NCBI GenBank assembly: GCA_026417375.1
Contig: JAOADJ010000001.1
Location: 25,336-89,335, forward strand
Length of the DNA stretch: 64,000 nucleotides
Reading direction: 5' to 3'
DNA from: Melioribacteraceae bacterium
GTDB taxonomy: Bacteria; Bacteroidota; Ignavibacteria; Ignavibacteriales; Melioribacteraceae
Position 1 is the first letter of the stretch, and the number at the start of each line of letters is the position of its first letter. The position numbers and the translations under genes were made by a program. This document shows positions 16,821 to 24,582 of the stretch, one piece after another. The notes beneath the pieces were generated by a model. It worked only from the letters and a program-made list of their open reading frames with translations, was not told the origin of the DNA and made no database searches.

Positions 16821-17276
16821 ATGAAACCCACAAAAAAATATGGTAAAAAAATCGATTTGGCTTTATCAACATGGTTAAAACTATATCGTGCTTTTAATTC
16901 ATTTAACAAAAAATCGAACGAAAGTATAAAAACATTTGGTTTAACTCAGCCTCAATTTGCCGTTATAGAAGCATTAGGGCATCTCGGAAAATTAAAAGTT
17001 GGTGAACTGTGCGATAAGCTTATGGTAACTGGTGGCAGTATGACTTTAGTTTTAGATAATGTTACTAAGTTGGGTTACGTTGAAAGAATTTTTGATAATC
17101 AAGACCGTCGTGCAATTTATGTTCAGCTTACACCTAAAGGTAAAATTTTATTTGATAAAATTTTTAAAAATCATGCAGAAAATATTTTAAAATATATGAG
17201 CGTGTTAAATCAAGAAGAGCAGATTTTACTTGGTGAATTGTTAAAAAAATTGGGTAAAAGTATTAATAAAATTTAG
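16821..17276 (+). CDS. MarR family transcriptional regulator
   Basis: 151 aa. Winged helix with the family core LTQPQFAVIEALGHLGKLKVGELCDKLMVTGGSMTLVLDNVTKLGYVERI...DRRAIYVQLTPKGKILF. A dimerising helical C-terminus follows. These proteins respond to small ligands or oxidants. The nearest possible targets are its own promoter (direct repeats) and the DUF1015 gene downstream. Confidence 0.92.
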   Translation: MKPTKKYGKKIDLALSTWLKLYRAFNSFNKKSNESIKTFGLTQPQFAVIEALGHLGKLKVGELCDKLMVTGGSMTLVLDNVTKLGYVERIFDNQDRRAIYVQLTPKGKILFDKIFKNHAENILKYMSVLNQEEQILLGELLKKLGKSINKI

Positions 17277-17358
17277 TTTATTAATGAATTTTAAAATTTT
17301 TTTATAGTCAAGTTTAATTATAATTTTACGTCTAAGAAAAATTTGACCTGGAGAAAAA

Positions 17359-18594
17359 ATGGCAGTAATCAGACCCTTCAAAGCTTTAAGACCAAATGAA
17401 AAAGTTGCTCACTTAGTTGCAAGTGTTCCTTACGATGTTGTAAACAGAGAAGAATCTGCAGAATTAGCAAAAGGAAATCCTGTTTCGTTTTTACGTGTTA
17501 CTCGCTCCGAAATTGAAATGCCTGAAATTGAAAATGTTTATTCAACTGAAGTTTATGAAAAAGCTAAACAAAACCTTGAAAGACTTATTCAAGATGCACC
17601 CATGATTCAAGAAGAAACTGAATGTTTTTATTTATACAAATTAGTTATGGGTAATCAATCTCAAATAGGAATTGCTGCAACCTTTTCTGTTGAGGATTAT
17701 GATAATGATATTATTAAAAAACATGAAAAGACCAGAAAAGTTAAAGAAGATGACAGAACAAATCATATATTAACAACAGAAGCACAAACCGGTCCTGTAT
17801 TTTTAACATATAAATCCGTTCCTGAAATTGATAAAATTGTAAATGATACAATTAAAAAAATTTCCCCAATTTATGATTTTACAGCTGTCGATGGTGTAAA
17901 ACATACAATCTGGATTTTGCCTAATGATTACAATGAAACAATTATTAATGAAATTTCAAAAGTAAAAAACTTATACATTGCTGATGGACATCATCGAGCA
18001 GCAAGTGCAAGCAGAGCTCAAAAAGTTAAAAAAGAAAATAATCCTAATCATATTGGAAACGAAGAATACAATTATTTTCTTGCTGTGCTTTTTCCTGCAG
18101 AGCAGTTAAAAATAATGCCATACAACAGAGTTGTTTATAAATTAAACATGTCTAACGAAGAATTTCTTAATAGAGTAAATGAAAACTTTATTATAGAAAA
18201 AACTAATTTACAATCGCCGGAAGAAAAGAGAAGTTTTTGCATGTATTTGAATAAACAATGGTATTTATTAAAACCCAATTCAAATTTTAAAGAAGGTAGT
18301 TCTTACGGGGAAAATCTTGATGTAAGTATTTTACAAAACTATTTGTTGCATCCGGTTTTAGGAATTGAAGATCCAAGAACCGATACAAACATTGATTTTA
18401 TAGGTGGAATACGTGGCACTGAAGAATTAATAAATTTAGTTGACAATAAAATTGCTGAAGTTGCTTTTTCTATGTATCCGGTTTCAATTGATGATTTAAT
18501 AAATATTTCTGATGCTGGTGAAGTAATGCCTCCTAAATCAACCTGGTTTGAACCAAAATTAAGAGATGGACTTTTAGTTCATTTAATAAAATGA
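17359..18594 (+). CDS. DUF1015 family protein (possible ParB-fold enzyme)
   Basis: 411 aa, usual length for the family. Opening block AVIRPFKALRP...VASVPYDVVNREE, then HEKTRKVKEDDRTNHILTTEAQTGPVFLTY, and the central motif YIADGHHRAASAS. DGHHR-type motifs occur in ParB/sulfiredoxin-fold proteins including free-serine kinases, and DUF1015 genes often lie near serine-pathway genes. serC follows two genes downstream. A role in serine metabolism is therefore plausible but unproven. The stop overlaps the next gene (ATGA). Confidence 0.88.
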   Translation: MAVIRPFKALRPNEKVAHLVASVPYDVVNREESAELAKGNPVSFLRVTRSEIEMPEIENVYSTEVYEKAKQNLERLIQDAPMIQEETECFYLYKLVMGNQSQIGIAATFSVEDYDNDIIKKHEKTRKVKEDDRTNHILTTEAQTGPVFLTYKSVPEIDKIVNDTIKKISPIYDFTAVDGVKHTIWILPNDYNETIINEISKVKNLYIADGHHRAASASRAQKVKKENNPNHIGNEEYNYFLAVLFPAEQLKIMPYNRVVYKLNMSNEEFLNRVNENFIIEKTNLQSPEEKRSFCMYLNKQWYLLKPNSNFKEGSSYGENLDVSILQNYLLHPVLGIEDPRTDTNIDFIGGIRGTEELINLVDNKIAEVAFSMYPVSIDDLINISDAGEVMPPKSTWFEPKLRDGLLVHLIK

Positions 18595-20762
18595 CTATAA
18601 AAACAAATATCAAAAAAATTTATTCTCATTTATGCCGTTACTTACAATACTTTTTAGTAGCGGCATTTTTGTTTCCTAAAATTCTTTATTCACAAACAGA
18701 GGAAATAAATAAACTAGAGTATTTACTGTCAAAAACTATTGGACAAGAAAAAATTAATACTTTGAATAAACTTTCTGAATTAACAAGAAGTTTTTCTTTT
18801 GAAAAAGCAAACAAATATGCTGAAGAAGCCTTAAAGTTATCTGAACAAGAAAACTATAAATTTGGAAAAGCTAATGCATATAACAATTTGGGTTTTATTT
18901 TATATAGAAAAAATGATGTTGCAAAAGCTGAAAATTTTTATAAATCTGCTCTTAACATTTTTAAAGAATTAAAATCAGATTACGAAATTGCTAAAACTTT
19001 GAATTACCTTGGACTTATCTATTGGCGTAAAAACGACTTTGTTAAAGCATTTAAATTTTATAGAGAATCTTTAACCATCTCTCAAAAGATCAAACAAAAA
19101 GATGTCGAAGCTGAAGCTTTAGATTACATGGGTTTGATTTATTGGAAGTGGAGTCAGTATTCAAAAGCTTTAGAATATTTTTATAACTCTTATAAATTAC
19201 AAGACCAGACAAATAATAAATTTGGAATAGGTATTGCCTTAAATAACATTTCATTTATCTATAATGAAATGAACCAACCCGATTTGGCTATTTATTATGC
19301 AAATAAAATTTTAAACGATGATAAAATAACTGAAAACAAATATATTCTCGGTAGAACTTATAATAATCTTGGTGTTAGTTATTTCAAAAAAGAAGAGCTG
19401 GATAAAGCAATTTCCTATCAACAAAAATCGCTTGATATTAAAAGAGAATCCGGCGAAAAAGGTGGAATGGCATTTTCATATAACGACTTAGGAGACGTTT
19501 ACTTTAAATTAAACGATTTTCAATTAGCTTATGAAAATTATAAACTTGCTTTAGATTTAAGAAGAGAATTAAACGACAAATATGGAATTGCATCCACTCT
19601 TTTAAGTATTGCAAAAGTTGAAATAAAAAGAAATAAACTTGAAGAAGCTGAATTTTTATTAAATGAAGCAATAGCTAATGCAACCAGTATAAATAATATT
19701 AGCTTAGTTACTCAAGTTTATAAAGAACTTTCTAACCTTTATTCCTTAAAAGGAAACAACACAAAAGCATTTAACTATCTCAAACTTCATTCTGAACTGG
19801 TTGATTCCATTTATAACAAACAATCCATTGATAAAATTGCAGAACTAACAGTTATTTACGATTTAGAATCAAAAGAAAATCAATTAAAAATAAAAACACT
19901 TGAAGTTGAAAAAGAACAATCGAAGTACATCTATTTAATTATAATTATAATTCTTGTTATTGTTACACTTATTATTCTATTAATTAGAAATAAAAAACTT
20001 AGAGACACAACAAAACAATTAAAAATCAAAAATGAAGAAATAGATAAAAAGACTATTGAGTTAGAACAAACAATAAAAACACGAGACAAATTTTTCTCAA
20101 TCATGTCTCACGATTTACGAAGTCCATTTTTTGGTTTAAAATCAATGACCGAAATTTTAAGCGATTCAGAAATTGATTTAACAGAAGAAGAAAGAAAAAA
20201 TTATTTATCAAAATTAAACAAAACAGTTAAAGATGTTTTTGCACTAATAGAAAACTTAATTGAATGGTCAAAATTACAAACAAACAGAATTGAACATAAC
20301 CCTGAAAATTATGACTTATATGATGATATTAATTCAATAGTTACAATGTTATCAATAAATGCTGAACACAAAAAAATAAAAATAGAAAACAAAATTAATC
20401 CGCCAATAGAAGTTTTTGCCGACCAAAGAATGATTCATTCAGTATTATTAAATTTAATTTCTAACGCAATAAAATTCACAAGAGAAAATGGTTTAATTGA
20501 AATACTTTCAAATGATAAAGGTAACTTAATCGAAATTTGTGTGAAAGATAATGGAATTGGAATTAGTGAAGAAATTAAATCAAAATTATTCAGTATAGAA
20601 ACAAAAACATCTACACGGGGAACAAATCAAGAGAAAGGTTCTGGATTAGGACTTTTACTTTGCAAAGAATTAGTTGAAAAAAATGGTGGAACTATAACAT
20701 TCGAATCAAAAGAAAACGAGGGTTCAACTTTCTGTTTCACAATTCCAAAAGCAAAAAATTAA
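18591..20762 (+). CDS. TPR-containing sensor histidine kinase
   Basis: 723 aa. Signal-anchor region, then about eight tetratricopeptide repeats (about 55-400) predicted periplasmic, a membrane helix (447-465), a coiled coil, HisKA with H507 in SHDLRSPF and a HATPase domain (DNGIGISEE, GSGLGLLLCKELV). No receiver or output domain and no regulator gene is adjacent. Such kinases are common in Bacteroidota. Translationally coupled to DUF1015. Confidence 0.9.
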   Translation: MTIKTNIKKIYSHLCRYLQYFLVAAFLFPKILYSQTEEINKLEYLLSKTIGQEKINTLNKLSELTRSFSFEKANKYAEEALKLSEQENYKFGKANAYNNLGFILYRKNDVAKAENFYKSALNIFKELKSDYEIAKTLNYLGLIYWRKNDFVKAFKFYRESLTISQKIKQKDVEAEALDYMGLIYWKWSQYSKALEYFYNSYKLQDQTNNKFGIGIALNNISFIYNEMNQPDLAIYYANKILNDDKITENKYILGRTYNNLGVSYFKKEELDKAISYQQKSLDIKRESGEKGGMAFSYNDLGDVYFKLNDFQLAYENYKLALDLRRELNDKYGIASTLLSIAKVEIKRNKLEEAEFLLNEAIANATSINNISLVTQVYKELSNLYSLKGNNTKAFNYLKLHSELVDSIYNKQSIDKIAELTVIYDLESKENQLKIKTLEVEKEQSKYIYLIIIIILVIVTLIILLIRNKKLRDTTKQLKIKNEEIDKKTIELEQTIKTRDKFFSIMSHDLRSPFFGLKSMTEILSDSEIDLTEEERKNYLSKLNKTVKDVFALIENLIEWSKLQTNRIEHNPENYDLYDDINSIVTMLSINAEHKKIKIENKINPPIEVFADQRMIHSVLLNLISNAIKFTRENGLIEILSNDKGNLIEICVKDNGIGISEEIKSKLFSIETKTSTRGTNQEKGSGLGLLLCKELVEKNGGTITFESKENEGSTFCFTIPKAKN

Positions 20763-20769
20763 ATAAGAT

Positions 20770-20801
20770 TTTGCCCCTATAAAATTTTTCAACTAAGTTT
20801 C
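20770..20801 (+). promoter_or_regulatory. Bacteroidota-type promoter of serC
   Basis: TTTG (20770-20773), 20 nt, TAAGTTTC (20794-20801), one mismatch to TAnnTTTG. The start codon follows 38 nt later with GGAGAAG as ribosome site. Confidence 0.5.
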
Positions 20802-20839
20802 GATTGAGAATTTTAATTCACAATTGGAGAAGATAAAAA

Positions 20840-21925
20840 ATGGAAAAACGCATTTATAATTTTAGCGCTGGTCCGGCAATTTTACCAGAAGAAGTATTAC
20901 TCGAAGCTCAAAAAGATCTCTATTCCTACAAAGGAAGTGGAATGAGTGTTATGGAAATGAGTCACAGAGGAAAAATTTTTGACGGAATTATCAAACAAGC
21001 TGATGCTGACTTAAGAAAACTTCTTGATATTAATGACAACTATTCGATTTTATTTCTACAAGGTGGAGCAACATTACAATTTTCAATGGTTCCTCTAAAT
21101 TTAATGCCACCCAAAAACAAAGCTGATTATATTATTACCGGCTCATGGGCAAAAAAAGCAATGAAAGAAGCTAAAAGAGTTGGAATAGTTAATATTGCTG
21201 CATCAACAGAAAATGAAAACTTTGTACGTATTCCTAAGCAAGAAGAATTAAAACTTGATCAGGATGCATCGTATGTTCACTTCACCTCAAACAACACAAT
21301 CTATGGAACACAATGGAAAAGTGAACCGGAAGTAAGTAATGTTCCTTTGGTTTGTGATGCTTCATCAGATTTTCTACACAAAAAAATTGATATAAATAAA
21401 TATTCTTTAATCTACGCAGGCGCTCAGAAAAATATCGGTCCTTCCGGTGTAACAGTAGTTATTATTAGAAAAGATTTACTTGAAAGAAGTCAGGATTCAC
21501 TTCATACTTATTTAAATTATAAAATTCATGTTGAAAATGATTCAATGTATAATACACCAACAACATTTGGAATTTACATAGCAGGATTAGTTTTCAAGTG
21601 GCTATTAAATATGGGTGGATTAGATGAGATGTATAAACGTAATCTTGAAAAAGCTAATATTTTATACGAAGCTATTGATGCAAGCAATGGATTTTATAAA
21701 GGAACAACAGAAAAAGATTCCCGCTCATTAATGAATGTTACCTTCAGATTACCAAATGAAGAATTAGAGAAAAAGTTTCTTGATGAAGCAAAGAAAAAAG
21801 ATTTTGAAGGATTGAAAGGACATCGTTCTGTTGGTGGAATAAGAGCATCAATTTACAATGCTTTTCCAAAAGCTGGTGTTGAAGCTTTAGTTCAATTTAT
21901 GGAAGATTTCCAAAAAAATAATTAA
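20840..21925 (+). CDS. serC: Phosphoserine aminotransferase
   Basis: 361 aa, usual length. Class V aminotransferase fold: NFSAGPAILPEEVL, FLQGGATLQFSMVPLN, and the PLP lysine K197 in YAGAQKNIGPSG. The C-terminal block GHRSVGGIRASIYNAFP binds the substrate phosphate. It makes 3-phosphoserine from 3-phosphohydroxypyruvate and glutamate; it may also act in pyridoxine synthesis. serA is not adjacent. Confidence 0.97.
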   Translation: MEKRIYNFSAGPAILPEEVLLEAQKDLYSYKGSGMSVMEMSHRGKIFDGIIKQADADLRKLLDINDNYSILFLQGGATLQFSMVPLNLMPPKNKADYIITGSWAKKAMKEAKRVGIVNIAASTENENFVRIPKQEELKLDQDASYVHFTSNNTIYGTQWKSEPEVSNVPLVCDASSDFLHKKIDINKYSLIYAGAQKNIGPSGVTVVIIRKDLLERSQDSLHTYLNYKIHVENDSMYNTPTTFGIYIAGLVFKWLLNMGGLDEMYKRNLEKANILYEAIDASNGFYKGTTEKDSRSLMNVTFRLPNEELEKKFLDEAKKKDFEGLKGHRSVGGIRASIYNAFPKAGVEALVQFMEDFQKNN

Positions 21926-21937
21926 TCATTTTAATTA

Positions 21938-21972
21938 TTAGGGCTGGCTTTCTAATTTCTAGTCAGCCCTAA
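21938..21972. terminator. Bidirectional terminator between serC and the lectin gene
   Basis: TTAGGGCTGGCT (21938-21949) pairs with AGTCAGCCCTAA (21961-21972), 12 bp with one G-T wobble on one strand. A/T-rich flanks lie on both sides. Confidence 0.75.
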
Positions 21973-21990
21973 ATTATTTATCAAAACTTA

Positions 21991-22347
21991 TTACTCACCA
22001 ATTGCCATCCACATTCCACCTATCATATAAATTTTTGAACCACCCCAGGTTTTTATTTCCATACTAAAACCAGCTTTGTGAACTGATAAAAGTTTTACAC
22101 TATAGCGAGTATTAATTCCTTTTTCACCATCAAACTTTGTAACACTTAACATTACCTCCGGTTTATTTTTATATTGTTTAGGAAAAGTAATATTTAATTG
22201 TAAAGTTCTTTCCTGATCACTCCCACTATCAAGCATGTAATTTGAAACTTTTGTTTTCTCAACACTAAACTCACCGGTTTGAACAAAACTTTGTCCGTTA
22301 AGGTTAACAAACAAACTTATAAAAAGAATAAAAAATAAATTTCTCAT
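21991..22347 (-). CDS. Exported H-type lectin domain protein
   Basis: 118 aa with a signal peptide (ends NGQS). The mature part is one H-type lectin domain: FPKQYKNKPEVMLSVTKFDGEK, NTRYSVKLLSVHKAGFSMEIKTWGGSKIYMIGGMWMAIG. H-type lectins (discoidin I/II, snail agglutinin) form trimers or hexamers that bind GalNAc or other sugars. In bacteria they may sit on the surface. Single-domain length suggests an oligomer. Confidence 0.8.
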   Translation of the reverse strand: MRNLFFILFISLFVNLNGQSFVQTGEFSVEKTKVSNYMLDSGSDQERTLQLNITFPKQYKNKPEVMLSVTKFDGEKGINTRYSVKLLSVHKAGFSMEIKTWGGSKIYMIGGMWMAIGE

Positions 22348-22456
22348 TTACTCCTCCCTTTTCATTATTATTATGTTTAAACTCAACTTACAAAATCATT
22401 TTATTAAATAAAACATTTTTTATTATAATGCAGTCTAAAGCAAAAAGGAAACAAAT

Positions 22457-22630
22457 ATGAATTTATATACCATCGTTTTTATACTTGTAACAGTATTAGT
22501 CATTTTAGGGCTTGCTTTATTTGGTATTTTAATTTCTAAACTTGATAAATGGATAGACAAAAAAGAAAGATTAGGAAGAGAAAGTATTTATAAGAAAACT
22601 GCCAAAAAGGATGAGGAAAAAATGGAATAA
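22457..22630 (+). CDS. Small single-helix membrane protein (57 aa)
   Basis: Too short for the ORF track. ATG at 22457 with AAGGA eight bases upstream. It encodes MNLYTIVFILVTVLVILGLALF, then ISKLDKWIDKKERLGRESIYKK and an acid/lysine tail: one transmembrane helix with a charged cytoplasmic tail. It precedes the ATP-cone kinase by 46 nt on the same strand. Function unknown. Confidence 0.6.
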   Translation: MNLYTIVFILVTVLVILGLALFGILISKLDKWIDKKERLGRESIYKKTAKKDEEKME

Positions 22631-22676
22631 AGAAAATAAAAGGAATAATTTTGCATAAAAAAAACAGGTGATCTTG

Positions 22677-24020
22677 ATGAGCAAATTTAAATATGTAATT
22701 AAAAGAAGCGGTGCAATTGTACCATTTAATCCGGATAGAATTTCAAATGTAATTTATCGTGCAGCTGTATCTGTTGGAGGCAGAGATAAAGAAAGAGCAA
22801 ATGAATTAGCAAAATATGTAATAGCAATGATGGAAGAAAAATTTGAAGAAGGATATAAACCGCATGTAGAAGAAATTCAGGATATCGTTGAAAAAGTTTT
22901 AATAGAACATGGACATGCAAAAGTTGCAAAAGAATTTATACTTTACCGCGAAGAAGCCGCAAGAAGAAGAAGAGAAAATAGTAAACACTTTTCAAAACCG
23001 AATGAATTAATTCCATGGAAAAAAGTTTGGCGTTCACTTGACTGGGCAGTTTCTCATGATCTTCACACAGTTGAATCAATAAATGAAAGAATACGAAGAG
23101 GTGAGTTTCCACAAATTGTTCACGAATGTGAATCATTTTACGAAACACAACTCGATACAGCAGCTGAATTAATTAAAGAACGCGCCAATGAACTTAAAAT
23201 GGTTATGGTTAGCGGCCCATCTTCTTCAGGAAAGACAACAACAACAATGAAACTTGAACAACGTTTAAATAAAATGGGAATGAAGTTCGTTGCTTTAGTT
23301 GTTGATAATTATTTCTTCGATCTTGAACTTCACCCGAAAGATGAATTTGGAGATTACGATTTTGAAACCCCTCAGGCACTCGATTTAGAATTAATTAATG
23401 AACATTTAAAAAAGCTTGCTGCCGGCGAAGAAGTAATGATTCCTTATTATGACTTTAAACAAGGAAAAAGATTCGACAACAGAACACCATTGCAATTACA
23501 CGAAAATGAAGTTTTATTAATTGATAGTCTTCATGGTCTTTATCCCGAGTTCAGTAAAGAAATTCCGGCATCACAAAAATTTAAATTATATCTCGAACCA
23601 CTTTTACAAATGAAAATGCCTGATGGAAATTACATTCGTTGGACTGATTTAAGATTAATAAGAAGAATGCTTCGCGATTCAGTTCACCGTGCCTATAACC
23701 CGGAACAAACATTATTACATTGGCATTATGTTCGTTCGTCAGAAAAAAGAACAATTCTACCATACAGTAACACTGCAGATTATATTGTAAATACATCAAT
23801 GTCTTTCGAAGTTCCTATTTATCGCCCAAAATTATTAGAATCATTTAAAGAATGGGAAAAGAAATATAATGGCGATCCACTTCGTGAAGATGCTTATGAA
23901 AGAGCAGCACGTGTCAGAAAAATGCTTGATGCAATTGAACCAATAGAAGATGATTCGCCAATTCCCGGCGATTCTGTATTACGTGAATTTATTGGCGGAA
24001 GTACTTTAAAATATCACTAA
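22677..24020 (+). CDS. ATP-cone / uridine-kinase-like fusion protein
   Basis: 447 aa from the ATG at 22677 (AGGTG eight bases before; the track start is a GTG). Residues 5-95 are an ATP-cone, the nucleotide-sensing module of NrdR and ribonucleotide reductases (YVIKRSGAIVPFNPDRISNVIYRAA). Residues 175-420 are a P-loop kinase of the uridine/phosphoribulokinase family: GPSSSGKTTT, DNYFFDLELHPKDEFGDYDFETPQALDL, IDSLHGLYPE, RLIRRMLRD. Related Bacteroidota kinases carry a TGS domain where this one has an ATP-cone. Likely an ATP/dATP-gated nucleoside kinase; substrate inferred from family and neighbour. Confidence 0.85.
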   Translation: MSKFKYVIKRSGAIVPFNPDRISNVIYRAAVSVGGRDKERANELAKYVIAMMEEKFEEGYKPHVEEIQDIVEKVLIEHGHAKVAKEFILYREEAARRRRENSKHFSKPNELIPWKKVWRSLDWAVSHDLHTVESINERIRRGEFPQIVHECESFYETQLDTAAELIKERANELKMVMVSGPSSSGKTTTTMKLEQRLNKMGMKFVALVVDNYFFDLELHPKDEFGDYDFETPQALDLELINEHLKKLAAGEEVMIPYYDFKQGKRFDNRTPLQLHENEVLLIDSLHGLYPEFSKEIPASQKFKLYLEPLLQMKMPDGNYIRWTDLRLIRRMLRDSVHRAYNPEQTLLHWHYVRSSEKRTILPYSNTADYIVNTSMSFEVPIYRPKLLESFKEWEKKYNGDPLREDAYERAARVRKMLDAIEPIEDDSPIPGDSVLREFIGGSTLKYH

Positions 24021-24038
24021 AATTTTTTAGGTGTTAAA

Positions 24039-24476
24039 ATGGATGAATTTATGAAAGCCGCAATTGAAGAGGCGGAAAAAGGATTATTGGAAGGAGGAAT
24101 TCCAATTGGTTCTGTTATTGTTCATAAGGGAAAAATTATCGGGCGTGGTCATAATCGAAGAGTACAAAAAGGAAGTGTAATTTTACACGGCGAAATGGAT
24201 GCTCTTGAAAATGCAGGCAGGCAACCAGCTTCAGTTTATCGGGAATCTGTTTTATATACTACTCTTTCTCCTTGCCCAATGTGTAGCGGTGCTATTTTAC
24301 TTTATGGAATACCAAAGGTTATTATTGGTGAAAATAAAACATTTATGGGGGATGAAGTTCATTTAAAATCTTACGGGGTTAATTTAGAAGTTCTTCAGGA
24401 TGAAACATGTATTAACTTAATGACAAATTTTATTGAAAAAAATCCTACTCTTTGGAATGAAGATATTGGTGTTTGA
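24039..24476 (+). CDS. Cytosine deaminase, yeast FCY1 type
   Basis: 145 aa. Zinc deaminase fold with H50-G-E52 and PCPMC (C79, C82). The sequence follows yeast cytosine deaminase closely: GGIPIGS, GRGHNRRVQKGS, LHGEMDALENAGR, LYTTLSPCPMC, YGIPKVIIGEN and the terminal WNEDIGV. It is not a TadA-type tRNA deaminase. It converts cytosine to uracil in the cytoplasm. It lies 18 nt after the uridine-kinase-like gene, so the pair would feed pyrimidine salvage. FCY1-type enzymes are less usual in bacteria than the CodA type. Confidence 0.85.
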   Translation: MDEFMKAAIEEAEKGLLEGGIPIGSVIVHKGKIIGRGHNRRVQKGSVILHGEMDALENAGRQPASVYRESVLYTTLSPCPMCSGAILLYGIPKVIIGENKTFMGDEVHLKSYGVNLEVLQDETCINLMTNFIEKNPTLWNEDIGV

Positions 24477-24496
24477 ATTATTATAAAATTACAATT

Positions 24497-24531
24497 AAGA
24501 GTAAGATAAATTTTTATCTTACTCTTGTTTT
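24497..24531 (+). terminator. Rho-independent terminator
   Basis: AAGAGTAAGAT (24497-24507) and ATCTTACTCTT (24516-24526), a perfect 11-bp stem followed by GTTTTT. It ends the pyrimidine-salvage unit. Confidence 0.88.
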
Positions 24532-24582
24532 TGCTTTAAAATTAATTTCCTTCTAATCCTTTCAATAAAAGGAAAAACTAAA

